In this document: one piece after another, positions 5,904-13,936 of the stretch | How the letters are laid out: every line of letters starts with the position of its first letter | Position numbering within the stretch: position 1 is the stretch's first letter | From: Heteroruminococcus sp964369885 | GTDB taxonomy: Bacteria > Bacillota > Clostridia > Oscillospirales > Ruminococcaceae | Assembly: GCA_964369885.1 (NCBI GenBank) | Contig: CAYJGQ010000032.1 | Span: forward strand, 1 to 20,925 | DNA length: 20,925 nucleotides | Direction: 5' to 3' | Program-made: the position numbers and the translations under genes | The notes under the pieces: model-generated | The model's database searches: none | The model's input: the letters and a program-made list of their open reading frames with translations, nothing else | Told to the model about the DNA's origin: nothing

Positions 5904-8696
5904 TCAGCCCACAACCTGCGAACAACGCTCGCACAGCTCGGGGTGTTTGGCATCGGTTCCCACATAGGGGCTAAACTTCCAGCAACGCACACACTTATCT
6001 CCATCGGCCGACAGTATGCTGAGCGACAGACCCTCAACGGCCTCGTCCACAAATTCGCCTGCTGTATCGTTTGCAAGCTCAACCTGCGACACAATAAACA
6101 AGTCGGCAAGTTCCACACTATCCATGGCATTTAGGAAGTCGTACAGCTCGCCCTGTGCGTGTAGCACTACCTTGGCCTCAAGGGGTTTGCCTATGAGCTT
6201 TTGGGCACGGGCATTCTCAAGAGCCTTGTTAGCGGCATCACGCAAAATTAGTATGCGGTCCCAATGTGCCACAAACTTCTCGTCCACAAGGTTTTCCTCA
6301 ACGGTGGGAAGTTGGTTATACATAACGCACTCTCCGTCGTAGGCCTTGTCGGCAGGGATGAACTTCCAAATTTCATCGGCGGTAAAGGCAAGTATGGGGG
6401 CAAGCAGTAGGGTCAGCTTGCGCAGAATTTGATATATGGTGGTCTGGGCGGCACGACGACTGAGCGACTCGGCGCCATCGGCGTAAAGCCTATCCTTTAG
6501 CACATCAAGGTAGAAGTTGGAAAGATCCACGGTGCAGAAGTTGTGCATGGCGTGGTAAATAACATGGAAATCAAACTTCTCGTAACCCTCGGTGGACTTG
6601 GCCACAAGGTCATTTAGGCGGTACAGTGCCCATTTATCAAGCTCAAGAAGATCATTGAAGGCCACCTGATCGGTCTCGGGGTTAAAGTCGTTTAGGTTTC
6701 CAAGGATATAACGTGCGGTGTTACGAATCTTACGGTAACCCTCTGAAAGCTGTTTTAGAATGTCCTTGGATATGCGCACATCGGCGTGGTAATCCGAGGA
6801 GCAAACCCACAGACGCAGGATATCGGCACCGTACTGCTCTATAATTTCCTCGGCCAAAATACCATTGCCAAGCGATTTACTCATCTTGCGGCCGTCGCCA
6901 TCCACCACCCAGCCGTGGGTACAAACGGCCTTGTAGGGGGCCTGGCCTCTCCATGCAACCGAGGTCAGCAGTGAGGACTGGAACCAACCACGGTATTGAT
7001 CTCCACCCTCAAGATAAAGATCGGCAGGCCAATGAAGCTCGGGGCGCTCGAGTAGCACTGCGGCGTGGGAACAACCCGAGTCAAACCAAACATCCATGAT
7101 GTCCTGTTCCTTTGTAAAGCTGCCACAGCCACACTTTTCGCACTTTGTGCCTGCGGGTAAAATATCACAGGCCTCATTGGTGTACCAAGCGTCGGAGCCC
7201 TCCTTGCGGAAAAGGTCGGACACGGCCTTTATGCTGTCATCGGTGACCAGGGTTTCTCCACAATCCTCGCAGAAGAATATGGGAATGGGTACGCCCCATG
7301 TGCGCTGACGTGAGATACACCAGTCGCTTCGGTCACGCACCATGCCTGCAATTCTATCCTCGCCCCAGCCGGGAATCCACTCAACGCCCGATATGGCCTT
7401 TAGTGTGTCGGGCTTAAAGTCCTCCACCGAGCAGAACCACTGCTGTGTAGCACGGTATAGCACCGGCTGCTTACAACGCCAGCAATGGGGGTATTGGTGG
7501 ATTATATTCTCGCTTGCAAACAGGTGACCGGTTTCCTTTAGATGCTCCAAAATCTTTTTATTGGCCTGATCGGTGGTAAGGCCTGCAAACTGCCCTGCCT
7601 CCTCGGTCATATTGCCCTTGTCATCCACAGGAACCACAATATCAATTTCGGGGTAGTGCTGTACGCATACCTCATAGTCCTCGGTGCCGTGGCCGGGGGC
7701 GGTGTGTACACAGCCTGTGCCACTCTCAAGGGTTACATGGTCGCCCAAAATCAGCATACCCTCACGATTTAGGAAGGGGTGGGTGTAGGTCATGCGCTCA
7801 AGCTCACTGCCGGCAATATTGCCCAGCACCTTGTAGTCGGTTATCTCGGCCACCTTCATGGCCGACTCCAGTAAATCTGTGGCCAACAGGTAGTACTCGC
7901 CATTGGCCGACACCAGCGAATAATCGTAGGCTGAACCAAGGCAGATGGCCATATTGCCGGGAAGTGTCCAGGTGGTTGTGGTCCAGATGATCACCGAGGT
8001 TTTGGAAAGATCTGCCCCCATTGCGGCAAGCTTGCCAAAGTCATCCTTTAGGGCAAACTTTACATAAATTGAGGTGCAGGGATCCTCGGCGTACTCAATC
8101 TCGGCCTCGGCCAGCGCCGTAACACAGTCGGAGCACCAGTACACAGGCTTTAGACCCTTGTACATATAACCCTTCTTGGCCATCTCGCCGAAAACTTCTA
8201 TTTGGCGGGCCTCAAACTCGGGGCGCAGGGTAAGATAGGGGTTGTCAAAATCGCCAAGCACGCCAAGGCGCTTGAACTGGTTTTTCTGATTTTCCATGTA
8301 GTGCAGTGCAAAGTCACGGCAATGGCGGCGAATTTCCACCTTGGAAGGTAGATTTTCAACCCCGAGCTTTTTCATGGCCTTAAGCTCGATGGGCAGTCCG
8401 TGGGTGTCCCAACCGGGAACATAGGGAGATTTATAACCCATCATATTTTTAGAACGAACTATTACATCCTTTAGCACCTTGTTTAGTGCGGTGCCGAGGT
8501 GTATGTCCCCGTTTGCATAGGGAGGGCCATCGTGCAGTACATATACAGGCTTGCCTTCGTTTTTGGCAATCATCTTGTCGTATATGCGCTCCTGTTCCCA
8601 ATTATTTAGGGCTTCGGGTTCCCTTTTGGGCAGAGCTGCCCTCATGTCAAAACTTGTTTTTGGCAGCTTTAGTGTGCTGTTGTAATCCTGGGACAT
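5904..8696 (-). CDS. ileS: Isoleucyl-tRNA synthetase
   Basis: This 930-residue class I aminoacyl-tRNA synthetase charges tRNA-Ile in the cytosol and edits misactivated valine. The HIGH motif appears as DIHLGT (64-69) within GPPYANGDIHLG. KMSKS is at 604-608, and the editing-domain region includes GTGCVHTAPGHGTEDY. Near the C terminus CVRC and CERC (Cys902, 905, 922, 925) form the zinc-binding site typical of bacterial IleRS. The length is normal. AAGGAG lies 12 bases before the ATG. The gene follows divIVA by only 43 bases, as in Bacillus. That gap is too short for a T-box leader, so any T-box control would have to act further upstream. Confidence 0.98.
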   Translation of the reverse strand: MSQDYNSTLKLPKTSFDMRAALPKREPEALNNWEQERIYDKMIAKNEGKPVYVLHDGPPYANGDIHLGTALNKVLKDVIVRSKNMMGYKSPYVPGWDTHGLPIELKAMKKLGVENLPSKVEIRRHCRDFALHYMENQKNQFKRLGVLGDFDNPYLTLRPEFEARQIEVFGEMAKKGYMYKGLKPVYWCSDCVTALAEAEIEYAEDPCTSIYVKFALKDDFGKLAAMGADLSKTSVIIWTTTTWTLPGNMAICLGSAYDYSLVSANGEYYLLATDLLESAMKVAEITDYKVLGNIAGSELERMTYTHPFLNREGMLILGDHVTLESGTGCVHTAPGHGTEDYEVCVQHYPEIDIVVPVDDKGNMTEEAGQFAGLTTDQANKKILEHLKETGHLFASENIIHQYPHCWRCKQPVLYRATQQWFCSVEDFKPDTLKAISGVEWIPGWGEDRIAGMVRDRSDWCISRQRTWGVPIPIFFCEDCGETLVTDDSIKAVSDLFRKEGSDAWYTNEACDILPAGTKCEKCGCGSFTKEQDIMDVWFDSGCSHAAVLLERPELHWPADLYLEGGDQYRGWFQSSLLTSVAWRGQAPYKAVCTHGWVVDGDGRKMSKSLGNGILAEEIIEQYGADILRLWVCSSDYHADVRISKDILKQLSEGYRKIRNTARYILGNLNDFNPETDQVAFNDLLELDKWALYRLNDLVAKSTEGYEKFDFHVIYHAMHNFCTVDLSNFYLDVLKDRLYADGAESLSRRAAQTTIYQILRKLTLLLAPILAFTADEIWKFIPADKAYDGECVMYNQLPTVEENLVDEKFVAHWDRILILRDAANKALENARAQKLIGKPLEAKVVLHAQGELYDFLNAMDSVELADLFIVSQVELANDTAGEFVDEAVEGLSLSILSADGDKCVRCWKFSPYVGTDAKHPELCERCSQVVG

Positions 8697-8739
8697 ATTG
8701 TTTATTCGCTCCTTGCAATCTTTTTTTATTGTTAAAATG

Positions 8740-9570
8740 TCATCTCACGTCGATGTCATCTCCAAAAAGCAGTTCTCCGTACTTTGATACATACCGTTGG
8801 TATGGGGTGTTGCCCGTGGGTTTTTCATCGGGTAACTCGACCTGGAAATCATCCTCTTTGGCTAAATCAGGTGCCGAGGGGGCTGAGCCGTAGTTCAGAT
8901 CATTCTCCCGCAAATCATCCTTATAAAAATCAGGGATGTGGGTCATGGGTGGGGCTTTGGGTTCGGGTGCCTTTGGGGGTTCGGGCTCGGGGGTAGGTGC
9001 CGTTTGCACCGGTGCTATATTCACGGGGGCTGCCGGTGGGGTGGGTGGCTCGGTTCCCTCGTATTCGGGCAACATATTTATCATCTCTATGTGAGATTTG
9101 TAAAGCTCTATTAGCTTATTTCTAAAGTCGCTGACCTGAAGCTGCATGATTTCGTATCTGCTACGCTCCTGCTCGGCCTGCTGCTTTATCGAGCCTATGG
9201 TCTGCTCGGCGCGTGTCATGGCATCGCGCACAATTTCCTCGGCCTTTGCCTTGGAGTCGCGCAAAAGCTCCTCAGATTTTTCCTGGGATTCACGCAATAG
9301 TTCCTCGGCCTTGGCCTTGGAGTCACGCACCACGCTATCACCGAGTTTTTGAGCACCTATAAGGGCCGAGCGCATACTCTCCTCGTCCTGACGGTACTCC
9401 TCAAGCTTTGCGGCCAATATTTCAAGCTTTGCCTCAAGGTCTTCGTTATCCCTCTCAAGCTCGCTCACCGCCTGACCCACCCTATCAATGTAGCGATCAA
9501 CCTCCTCTACACGGTACCCAAAGGGGGCCTTTTCAAATGTTATAGCCTTGAGTTCCTCTACCAAATTCAT
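8740..9570 (-). CDS. divIVA: DivIVA-family cell division/polarity protein
   Basis: This 276-residue coiled-coil protein binds negatively curved membrane at septa and poles and recruits division or wall-synthesis partners. The N terminus matches the DivIVA lipid-binding domain (ITFEKAPFGYRVEEVDRYIDRV, about 10-31). Coiled coil runs from about 35 to 165 and contains four tandem 11-residue units at 82-125 (RDSKAKAEELL type). A Pro/Glu-rich linker (about 172-208) leads to an acidic tail ending YGELLFGDDIDVR. I start at the ATG at 9570 because AGGAG is 8 bases upstream; the ORF stays open for 25 codons further, but those lack family similarity. It lies between ylmH and ileS, the conserved place. 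The 127-base gap to ylmH contains a CCTGCC/GGCAGG hairpin and no clear promoter. Confidence 0.93.
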   Translation of the reverse strand: MNLVEELKAITFEKAPFGYRVEEVDRYIDRVGQAVSELERDNEDLEAKLEILAAKLEEYRQDEESMRSALIGAQKLGDSVVRDSKAKAEELLRESQEKSEELLRDSKAKAEEIVRDAMTRAEQTIGSIKQQAEQERSRYEIMQLQVSDFRNKLIELYKSHIEMINMLPEYEGTEPPTPPAAPVNIAPVQTAPTPEPEPPKAPEPKAPPMTHIPDFYKDDLRENDLNYGSAPSAPDLAKEDDFQVELPDEKPTGNTPYQRYVSKYGELLFGDDIDVR

Positions 9571-9697
9571 AAATATATCTCCTCTCCCACTGAGTCCATT
9601 GGCGTGATCACTTAACATTGAAGATATAATACACATCCCTGCCATTTGGCAGGTCTATATCACATCCTCCACGCTATATACAGCTACTATTTTGCTT

Positions 9698-10465
9698 TTA
9701 TCCTATCGATTTGTGCACCAGCAATCTTGTTCTTCCCTTTTTGGAAAGACCGAGTATTTGCTGTATGCGGTATCTTCCGTAACCCTTGATTGTTATGCGC
9801 TCGCCTTCCTGGGCCTGCTTGTCCACCTTGTCGCAGGGACAGTAGGCAAGGTTTACAGCCCCTGATTTTATGAGCGCCGCCGCCTTTTCACGGCTGAGGT
9901 TGGTCAAAAAGGCCACCACACAGTCAAGACGGAGCGAGCTTACTGTGCCACTCATCTCCTCCACCCTGCCCATGCCGGGCAGTGGCTCGCAAAAGCCCTC
10001 GGCAATCTTCACCCCAACACGCCCCACAAGGCCAAGCTCCAACATAATTAGCTTTGCCGCCACGGGGGCTGCAAATATCACAGCCCTGCCGGGTTCCACC
10101 AGTATGTCTCCAAGGGTTTCTCGCTCAAGCCCCAGTGCCAAGGTGGCCCCCAAAAAATCTCTGTGGGTCAGTTCATCCTCGGCTCGGCAGGTCAGGCTAA
10201 GCGGGGTAATGGGAAAGTCCTGAGAATCGGTGTAGGGGGGAAATACCCCAAGCATAACCCGCTCGGCCCCCTCGTGTCCTCCCCATAGCCTGAAATTATC
10301 CCAGCCGTTTTGTGCAAGCACACCGGTGGCAAGTAGGGCCTTGCGTCCATCAAGAAAAGGTGAAAAGGTTTCGGTATAGTGTTTTTCGCATCGAGCCATC
10401 ATATCCTCAATGCGCCTACAAAATATGGTTTCCTCGGGTGATTGGGCAAACACTCCTCCCGACAT
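9698..10465 (-). CDS. ylmH: YlmH-family RNA-binding protein (S4 domain)
   Basis: This 255-residue protein has a YlmH-type N-terminal region (about 20-170, including ARCEKHYTETFSPFLDGRKALL and AERVMLGVFPPY) and a C-terminal S4 RNA-binding domain (about 180-245, with REKAAALIKSGAVNLAY). YlmH proteins belong to the ylm/divIVA cluster and are thought to act on ribosomes or translation; a division role has also been proposed. The ATG follows the sepF stop with no intervening base, and the only good Shine-Dalgarno-like run (GGGAGGAG) falls just inside the gene. Initiation probably depends on translational coupling with sepF. The exact start is therefore less certain than the gene itself. Confidence 0.9.
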   Translation of the reverse strand: MSGGVFAQSPEETIFCRRIEDMMARCEKHYTETFSPFLDGRKALLATGVLAQNGWDNFRLWGGHEGAERVMLGVFPPYTDSQDFPITPLSLTCRAEDELTHRDFLGATLALGLERETLGDILVEPGRAVIFAAPVAAKLIMLELGLVGRVGVKIAEGFCEPLPGMGRVEEMSGTVSSLRLDCVVAFLTNLSREKAAALIKSGAVNLAYCPCDKVDKQAQEGERITIKGYGRYRIQQILGLSKKGRTRLLVHKSIG

Positions 10466-10936
10466 TTATAAAAACATGCCGCTTGAGGAAAGCTCGTCCA
10501 AAAAGTCATCGCCCATTATGCCCACGTTGTAGGGGGTTATGATGTAGGTGGAGTTTGCCACCTTTTTAATCTGCCCCTCATTTGCATAGGCTACGCCGCT
10601 TAAAAAGTCGATAAGACGGCGGGCAACCTCCTTGTTGGCCGACTCAAGGTTGAGCACCACGGTGCGCTTTGCATTTAGGTGATCTGCAATGGTGCTGGCA
10701 TCCTCAAAATGTTCAGGCTTTACAAGTACCACCTGAAGTTGTGCAGTTGCATGTATGTTTACAACCTTGTTGCCCCTCTTTGTGTCGTTGGGCGACATGC
10801 TGATGTCATTGTCGTGTGTGTGTTCATGACGAATTAGAGGAGTATCGCTCTCCTCGCCAAATTCCGATTCGTAATCGTCATAATAATCTTCGTCGGGCAT
10901 ACCCATCATTTCCTTGAACCTATCCATAAATCCCAT
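10466..10936 (-). CDS. sepF: SepF cell division protein
   Basis: This 156-residue protein anchors and organises FtsZ at the division site. The N-terminal MGFMDRFKEMMGM is an amphipathic membrane-binding helix. An acidic, poorly ordered linker (about 14-55, DEDYYDDYESEFGEE) leads to the SepF core (about 57-150), which includes VVLVKPEHFEDASTIADHL and the typical VVLNLE, RLIDFLSG and YIITPYNV stretches. GGAGG lies 9 bases before the chosen ATG at 10936; the ORF is open 10 codons further, but those carry no family match. It sits between yggS and ylmH as in other Firmicutes, but the usual YggT/YlmG membrane protein gene that often follows sepF is absent. Confidence 0.95.
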   Translation of the reverse strand: MGFMDRFKEMMGMPDEDYYDDYESEFGEESDTPLIRHEHTHDNDISMSPNDTKRGNKVVNIHATAQLQVVLVKPEHFEDASTIADHLNAKRTVVLNLESANKEVARRLIDFLSGVAYANEGQIKKVANSTYIITPYNVGIMGDDFLDELSSSGMFL

Positions 10937-10980
10937 AATACTGTTCCTCCGTATTTTTTTGGGCACTTCAATAATAGCCC

Positions 10981-11691
10981 TTATTGTCGCTTACCAAACA
11001 AGGCCGTGCCTACCCTTACCACGGTACTACCGCAGGCTATGGCAGGGGCAAAATCGGCCGACATTCCCATGGAGAGAACCTCCATGTTAACATTATCTAT
11101 TTTTTTGTGGCTTATGTCAACAAATATCCGCCGAGTTCTGTCAAAATGGCCCAATGTTTCGTCTAAATTTTGGCAAATTGGCGGTATTACCATAAGTCCT
11201 TTGATAAAAATGGCCGGAAGAGTGGAAATTTCGGCCACTGCATCCTGAATTTCCTCGGGGGTAAATCCACCCTTGCTGTCCTCATCCCCAAGATTAATCT
11301 CGAGCAAAATATCCATTGTTATGCCACGCTTTTCGCACTGCCTGCTAATTTCCTTTGCAAGGCGCAGGCTATCAACCGATTCTATCATGTCTACCTTGTC
11401 AACAATTTGGCGCACCTTGTTGGTTTGCAGTCGCCCAATAAAATGAATACTGCATCCCTCTTTGTTGTAATCGTCATATCGTGCGCAAAGCTCCTGGGCG
11501 CGATTCTCTCCAAGCAGTGTAACCCCTGCCGCTATGACCTCATTCACCTCGGCCGTCGTGCGGGTTTTTGTAACGGCCATCAGGCGTACCTGCTCGGGTG
11601 GGCGGCCTGCCTGCTGCGCCGCACTTTTCATCTCACTTAGAATTTTTTCCACACGCCCTGCGGCGGTGTCGCTAAAATATTGGTTTTCCAT
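10981..11691 (-). CDS. YggS/PROSC-family pyridoxal phosphate homeostasis protein
   Basis: This 236-residue single-domain PLP-binding protein, with an alanine-racemase-like barrel fold and no known enzymatic activity, helps control free pyridoxal phosphate and amino acid balance. The PLP lysine is K42 in LMAVTKTRT. Other family blocks are GENRAQEL, HFIGRLQTNKV, SMGMSADFAPAI and the C-terminal RVGTALFG. I start at the ATG at 11691, with a GGGGG run 12 bases upstream; the open TTG four codons earlier abuts that run. The start overlaps the end of the HlyD-like gene by 20 bp, suggesting coupling, and sepF follows 44 bases downstream. The equivalent B. subtilis gene is ylmE. Confidence 0.93.
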   Translation of the reverse strand: MENQYFSDTAAGRVEKILSEMKSAAQQAGRPPEQVRLMAVTKTRTTAEVNEVIAAGVTLLGENRAQELCARYDDYNKEGCSIHFIGRLQTNKVRQIVDKVDMIESVDSLRLAKEISRQCEKRGITMDILLEINLGDEDSKGGFTPEEIQDAVAEISTLPAIFIKGLMVIPPICQNLDETLGHFDRTRRIFVDISHKKIDNVNMEVLSMGMSADFAPAIACGSTVVRVGTALFGKRQ

Positions 11692-12883
11692 CGTACAAAT
11701 CAACCCCCTCTACCACAACCGAATCAAACATTTTTATGCTGTTTTGTAAACTTGAGTTCTCACTGCAAATCTGGTATCCATCGCCCTGATATATCACCTC
11801 AATGGGCTTAAAGCGCAGCTCGTACCCCGTGGACACATAAACCCCCACCGTGCCATCCTCGGTGCGCACGGCGCTGTTACTCACACGCAGTCCGCTGTGC
11901 TGGGTAAAGTGCACCTCCACATCGGTACTGCGAAGGGATAATATCTCGGGAATTATGCGGTCGCTTTTGAGCACCACCACGGCATTTTGTTCCTCAACAC
12001 TTAGGCTGTAAATCTCCATGGTTATGTCCTCAATGCTGCCACCCTGAAGCCTCACCTGCACCTTATCGCCTGGTATAAACTTTTCGGCCTCACGGGCAGT
12101 GACCACAAGCCCCAAGTACCAGTTGTGGCTGGTCATTATTTTTCCGGGCAGGTCACTGCGTAGCTGGGTTGGGGTTTCTATGGCCGCGCTTAGCATGGTC
12201 GAATCCATTGTCATTAAATTTTCGGGTGTATAGCTGCCCTCCTGGCCATCGGTGTAGCGTGAAAAATAGCCCTCTATTGGTGCGGCAAGCGTATCAATAT
12301 ACCCCGAAACCTGACCTTGTAGTGCCGACATTTCCTGCTCAAGCTCATTGATGGTAGCGCTAAAGTCCTGCACCTCACCCACCGAAAGCTGACGCTTACT
12401 CATGTATTCCAAAAGGTCATTGCGGCCCCTGAGCGCCTGTGTGGCATCTCCTGCGGCCGCCGCCTGGGCTGCATCGCCTATTATTTCCTCTATGCGCACC
12501 GACAAGGCCTCGGCATTGGTATACTGATATGATCCAGGCTGTTGCACCTCGCCAAGTAGGGCTATTTGCTCCTCAATTTGGGCAATGCGAGCCACATTTT
12601 GCGCCTGTGTTTGGTCGTTGTAATATTCCACAATGGTGGTGCCCTTAATAACCTTTTCACCCTCATCGGCCGAATAGCTCATAACGCCGCCCACACCGCC
12701 CGTAACAACCTGCTCTGCCCGTACCACCAGTCCCCTTGTTTGCACCTTATCGGTTACGGTGTATAGGTAGGCTGTTTCGGTGCGGTAGGGCTGATAAAAG
12801 TAGCGATATCCCTGATATCCCGAGTAGACAAGCAGTACCAACACCGCAAGGATAGACACCACTTTACCTGTTAAATTGTTCAC
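11672..12883 (-). CDS. HlyD-like membrane-anchored adaptor protein
   Basis: This 403-residue protein has one N-terminal membrane segment (about 7-25, KVVSILAVLVLLVYSGYQGY) and a large outside domain. After a lipoyl/barrel-like stretch (VVRAEQVVTGGVGGVMSY) comes a helical region of about 110 residues with coiled-coil character. A beta-rich C-terminal part then includes VTAREAEKFIPGDKVQVRL and GLRVSNSAVRTEDGTVGVYV, which resembles the HlyD/membrane-fusion family. Those proteins usually link an inner-membrane transporter to an exit route. No ABC transporter or TolC-like gene is adjacent, and a Gram-positive cell would have no outer membrane, so the role is uncertain. The start is a GTG with GGAGG 7 bases upstream. 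Its place before yggS and sepF hints at an envelope or division function. Confidence 0.8.
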   Translation of the reverse strand: MNNLTGKVVSILAVLVLLVYSGYQGYRYFYQPYRTETAYLYTVTDKVQTRGLVVRAEQVVTGGVGGVMSYSADEGEKVIKGTTIVEYYNDQTQAQNVARIAQIEEQIALLGEVQQPGSYQYTNAEALSVRIEEIIGDAAQAAAAGDATQALRGRNDLLEYMSKRQLSVGEVQDFSATINELEQEMSALQGQVSGYIDTLAAPIEGYFSRYTDGQEGSYTPENLMTMDSTMLSAAIETPTQLRSDLPGKIMTSHNWYLGLVVTAREAEKFIPGDKVQVRLQGGSIEDITMEIYSLSVEEQNAVVVLKSDRIIPEILSLRSTDVEVHFTQHSGLRVSNSAVRTEDGTVGVYVSTGYELRFKPIEVIYQGDGYQICSENSSLQNSIKMFDSVVVEGVDLYDGKPIF

Positions 12884-12915
12884 GGTGCCACCTCCTCGAC
12901 ATATTATCGGTCACT

Positions 12916-13875
12916 TTACCTGTAAAAGCACTCATTTATTATCTGCACGGCTCTATCCGCCAGCTCGTCCCGCCCCAAAAATTCATCGGTGTTTAGGAGG
13001 TTGTACCCCTCACCACGTCTGAACCAGGTCATCTGTCGCTTGGCATATCGTCGGGTTTCGGTTTTTAGGTTCTCTATGCAGTGCTCCAGGCTGTTGTGCC
13101 CCAAAAAATAGGGCTCAAGTTCTTTATATCCTATGGCCTGGGCCGCCGTCTTGGATAGCGCCAATCCCCGAATATATTCAGCCTCTCCCAAAAGCCCCAT
13201 CTCCATCATTTCATCCACACGGCCTTCAATGCGCTCATACAGCAGTGCGCGGTCGGTGGTGCCAAGCAGTATTTTGCAAGGGTTGTAGGGGCTGTTTGTC
13301 AGCTTAGAGCGTCGCACATGCTCGCTCATGGGTATGCCTGTAATGGCGTATATCTCAAGCGCCCTAATAAGCCGCCCAAGGTTGTTGGGGTGAAGTTTTT
13401 CGGCCGTTTGCGGGTCTATTTCCTTTAACTCCTGCCAAAGCACCTCACTACCCTCGTTCAGGGCACGCTCTCGCAGTTTTTGGCGCATAGGCTCCGACTC
13501 GGGGCTGGGGGCAAATTTTATGTTCTGCAAAAGCGAATCAATGTAAAGCCCTGTCCCCCCCACTACTATGGGAAGCCTGCCACGGGATATGATGTCATTT
13601 ATCACCTGTGCGGCCTGTTTTACATATAACGCCACCGAGTACTGCTCGCCCGGCTGTAATATATCCATCATGTGATGTGGTACCCCACGCATTTCCTCCG
13701 AGGTGGGTTTGGCGGTGGCTATATTCATCTCTTTGTAAAGTTGCATGGAGTCGGCCGACACCACCTCACCGCCACACCTAAGTGCAAGCTCCACCCCAAG
13801 CCCGGTTTTACCCGAGGCGGTGGGACCTGCCACTACCACAATATTATGCTTTTTTGGTGGGTTACTGCTTGTCAT
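12916..13875 (-). CDS. miaA: tRNA dimethylallyltransferase
   Basis: This 319-residue enzyme transfers a dimethylallyl group to N6 of adenine-37 in tRNAs that read codons starting with U, giving i6A. The P-loop GPTASGKT (17-24) and SADSMQLY (40-47) bind dimethylallyl diphosphate and tRNA. GVPHHMMDILQP, VGGTGLYIDSLLQ and the C-terminal QMTWFRR are family hallmarks. GGAG sits 7 bases before the ATG. The length is typical of the family. It follows mutL by 61 bases, a common order in bacteria. The i6A product is the substrate of MiaB, encoded at the start of this gene run. No hfq follows it here, unlike in many genomes. Confidence 0.97.
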   Translation of the reverse strand: MTSSNPPKKHNIVVVAGPTASGKTGLGVELALRCGGEVVSADSMQLYKEMNIATAKPTSEEMRGVPHHMMDILQPGEQYSVALYVKQAAQVINDIISRGRLPIVVGGTGLYIDSLLQNIKFAPSPESEPMRQKLRERALNEGSEVLWQELKEIDPQTAEKLHPNNLGRLIRALEIYAITGIPMSEHVRRSKLTNSPYNPCKILLGTTDRALLYERIEGRVDEMMEMGLLGEAEYIRGLALSKTAAQAIGYKELEPYFLGHNSLEHCIENLKTETRRYAKRQMTWFRRGEGYNLLNTDEFLGRDELADRAVQIINECFYR

Positions 13876-13936
13876 CGGTATTCTCCATAATTATATTCAA
13901 AATAGTGTTGTTGGCGGATGGGTTGTCCCTTGCCTT

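Noticed and set aside
9196..9327. Regular 33-bp repeats that might suggest a CRISPR-like array
   Set aside because: The units are contiguous without spacers, stay in frame inside divIVA and encode a coiled coil.
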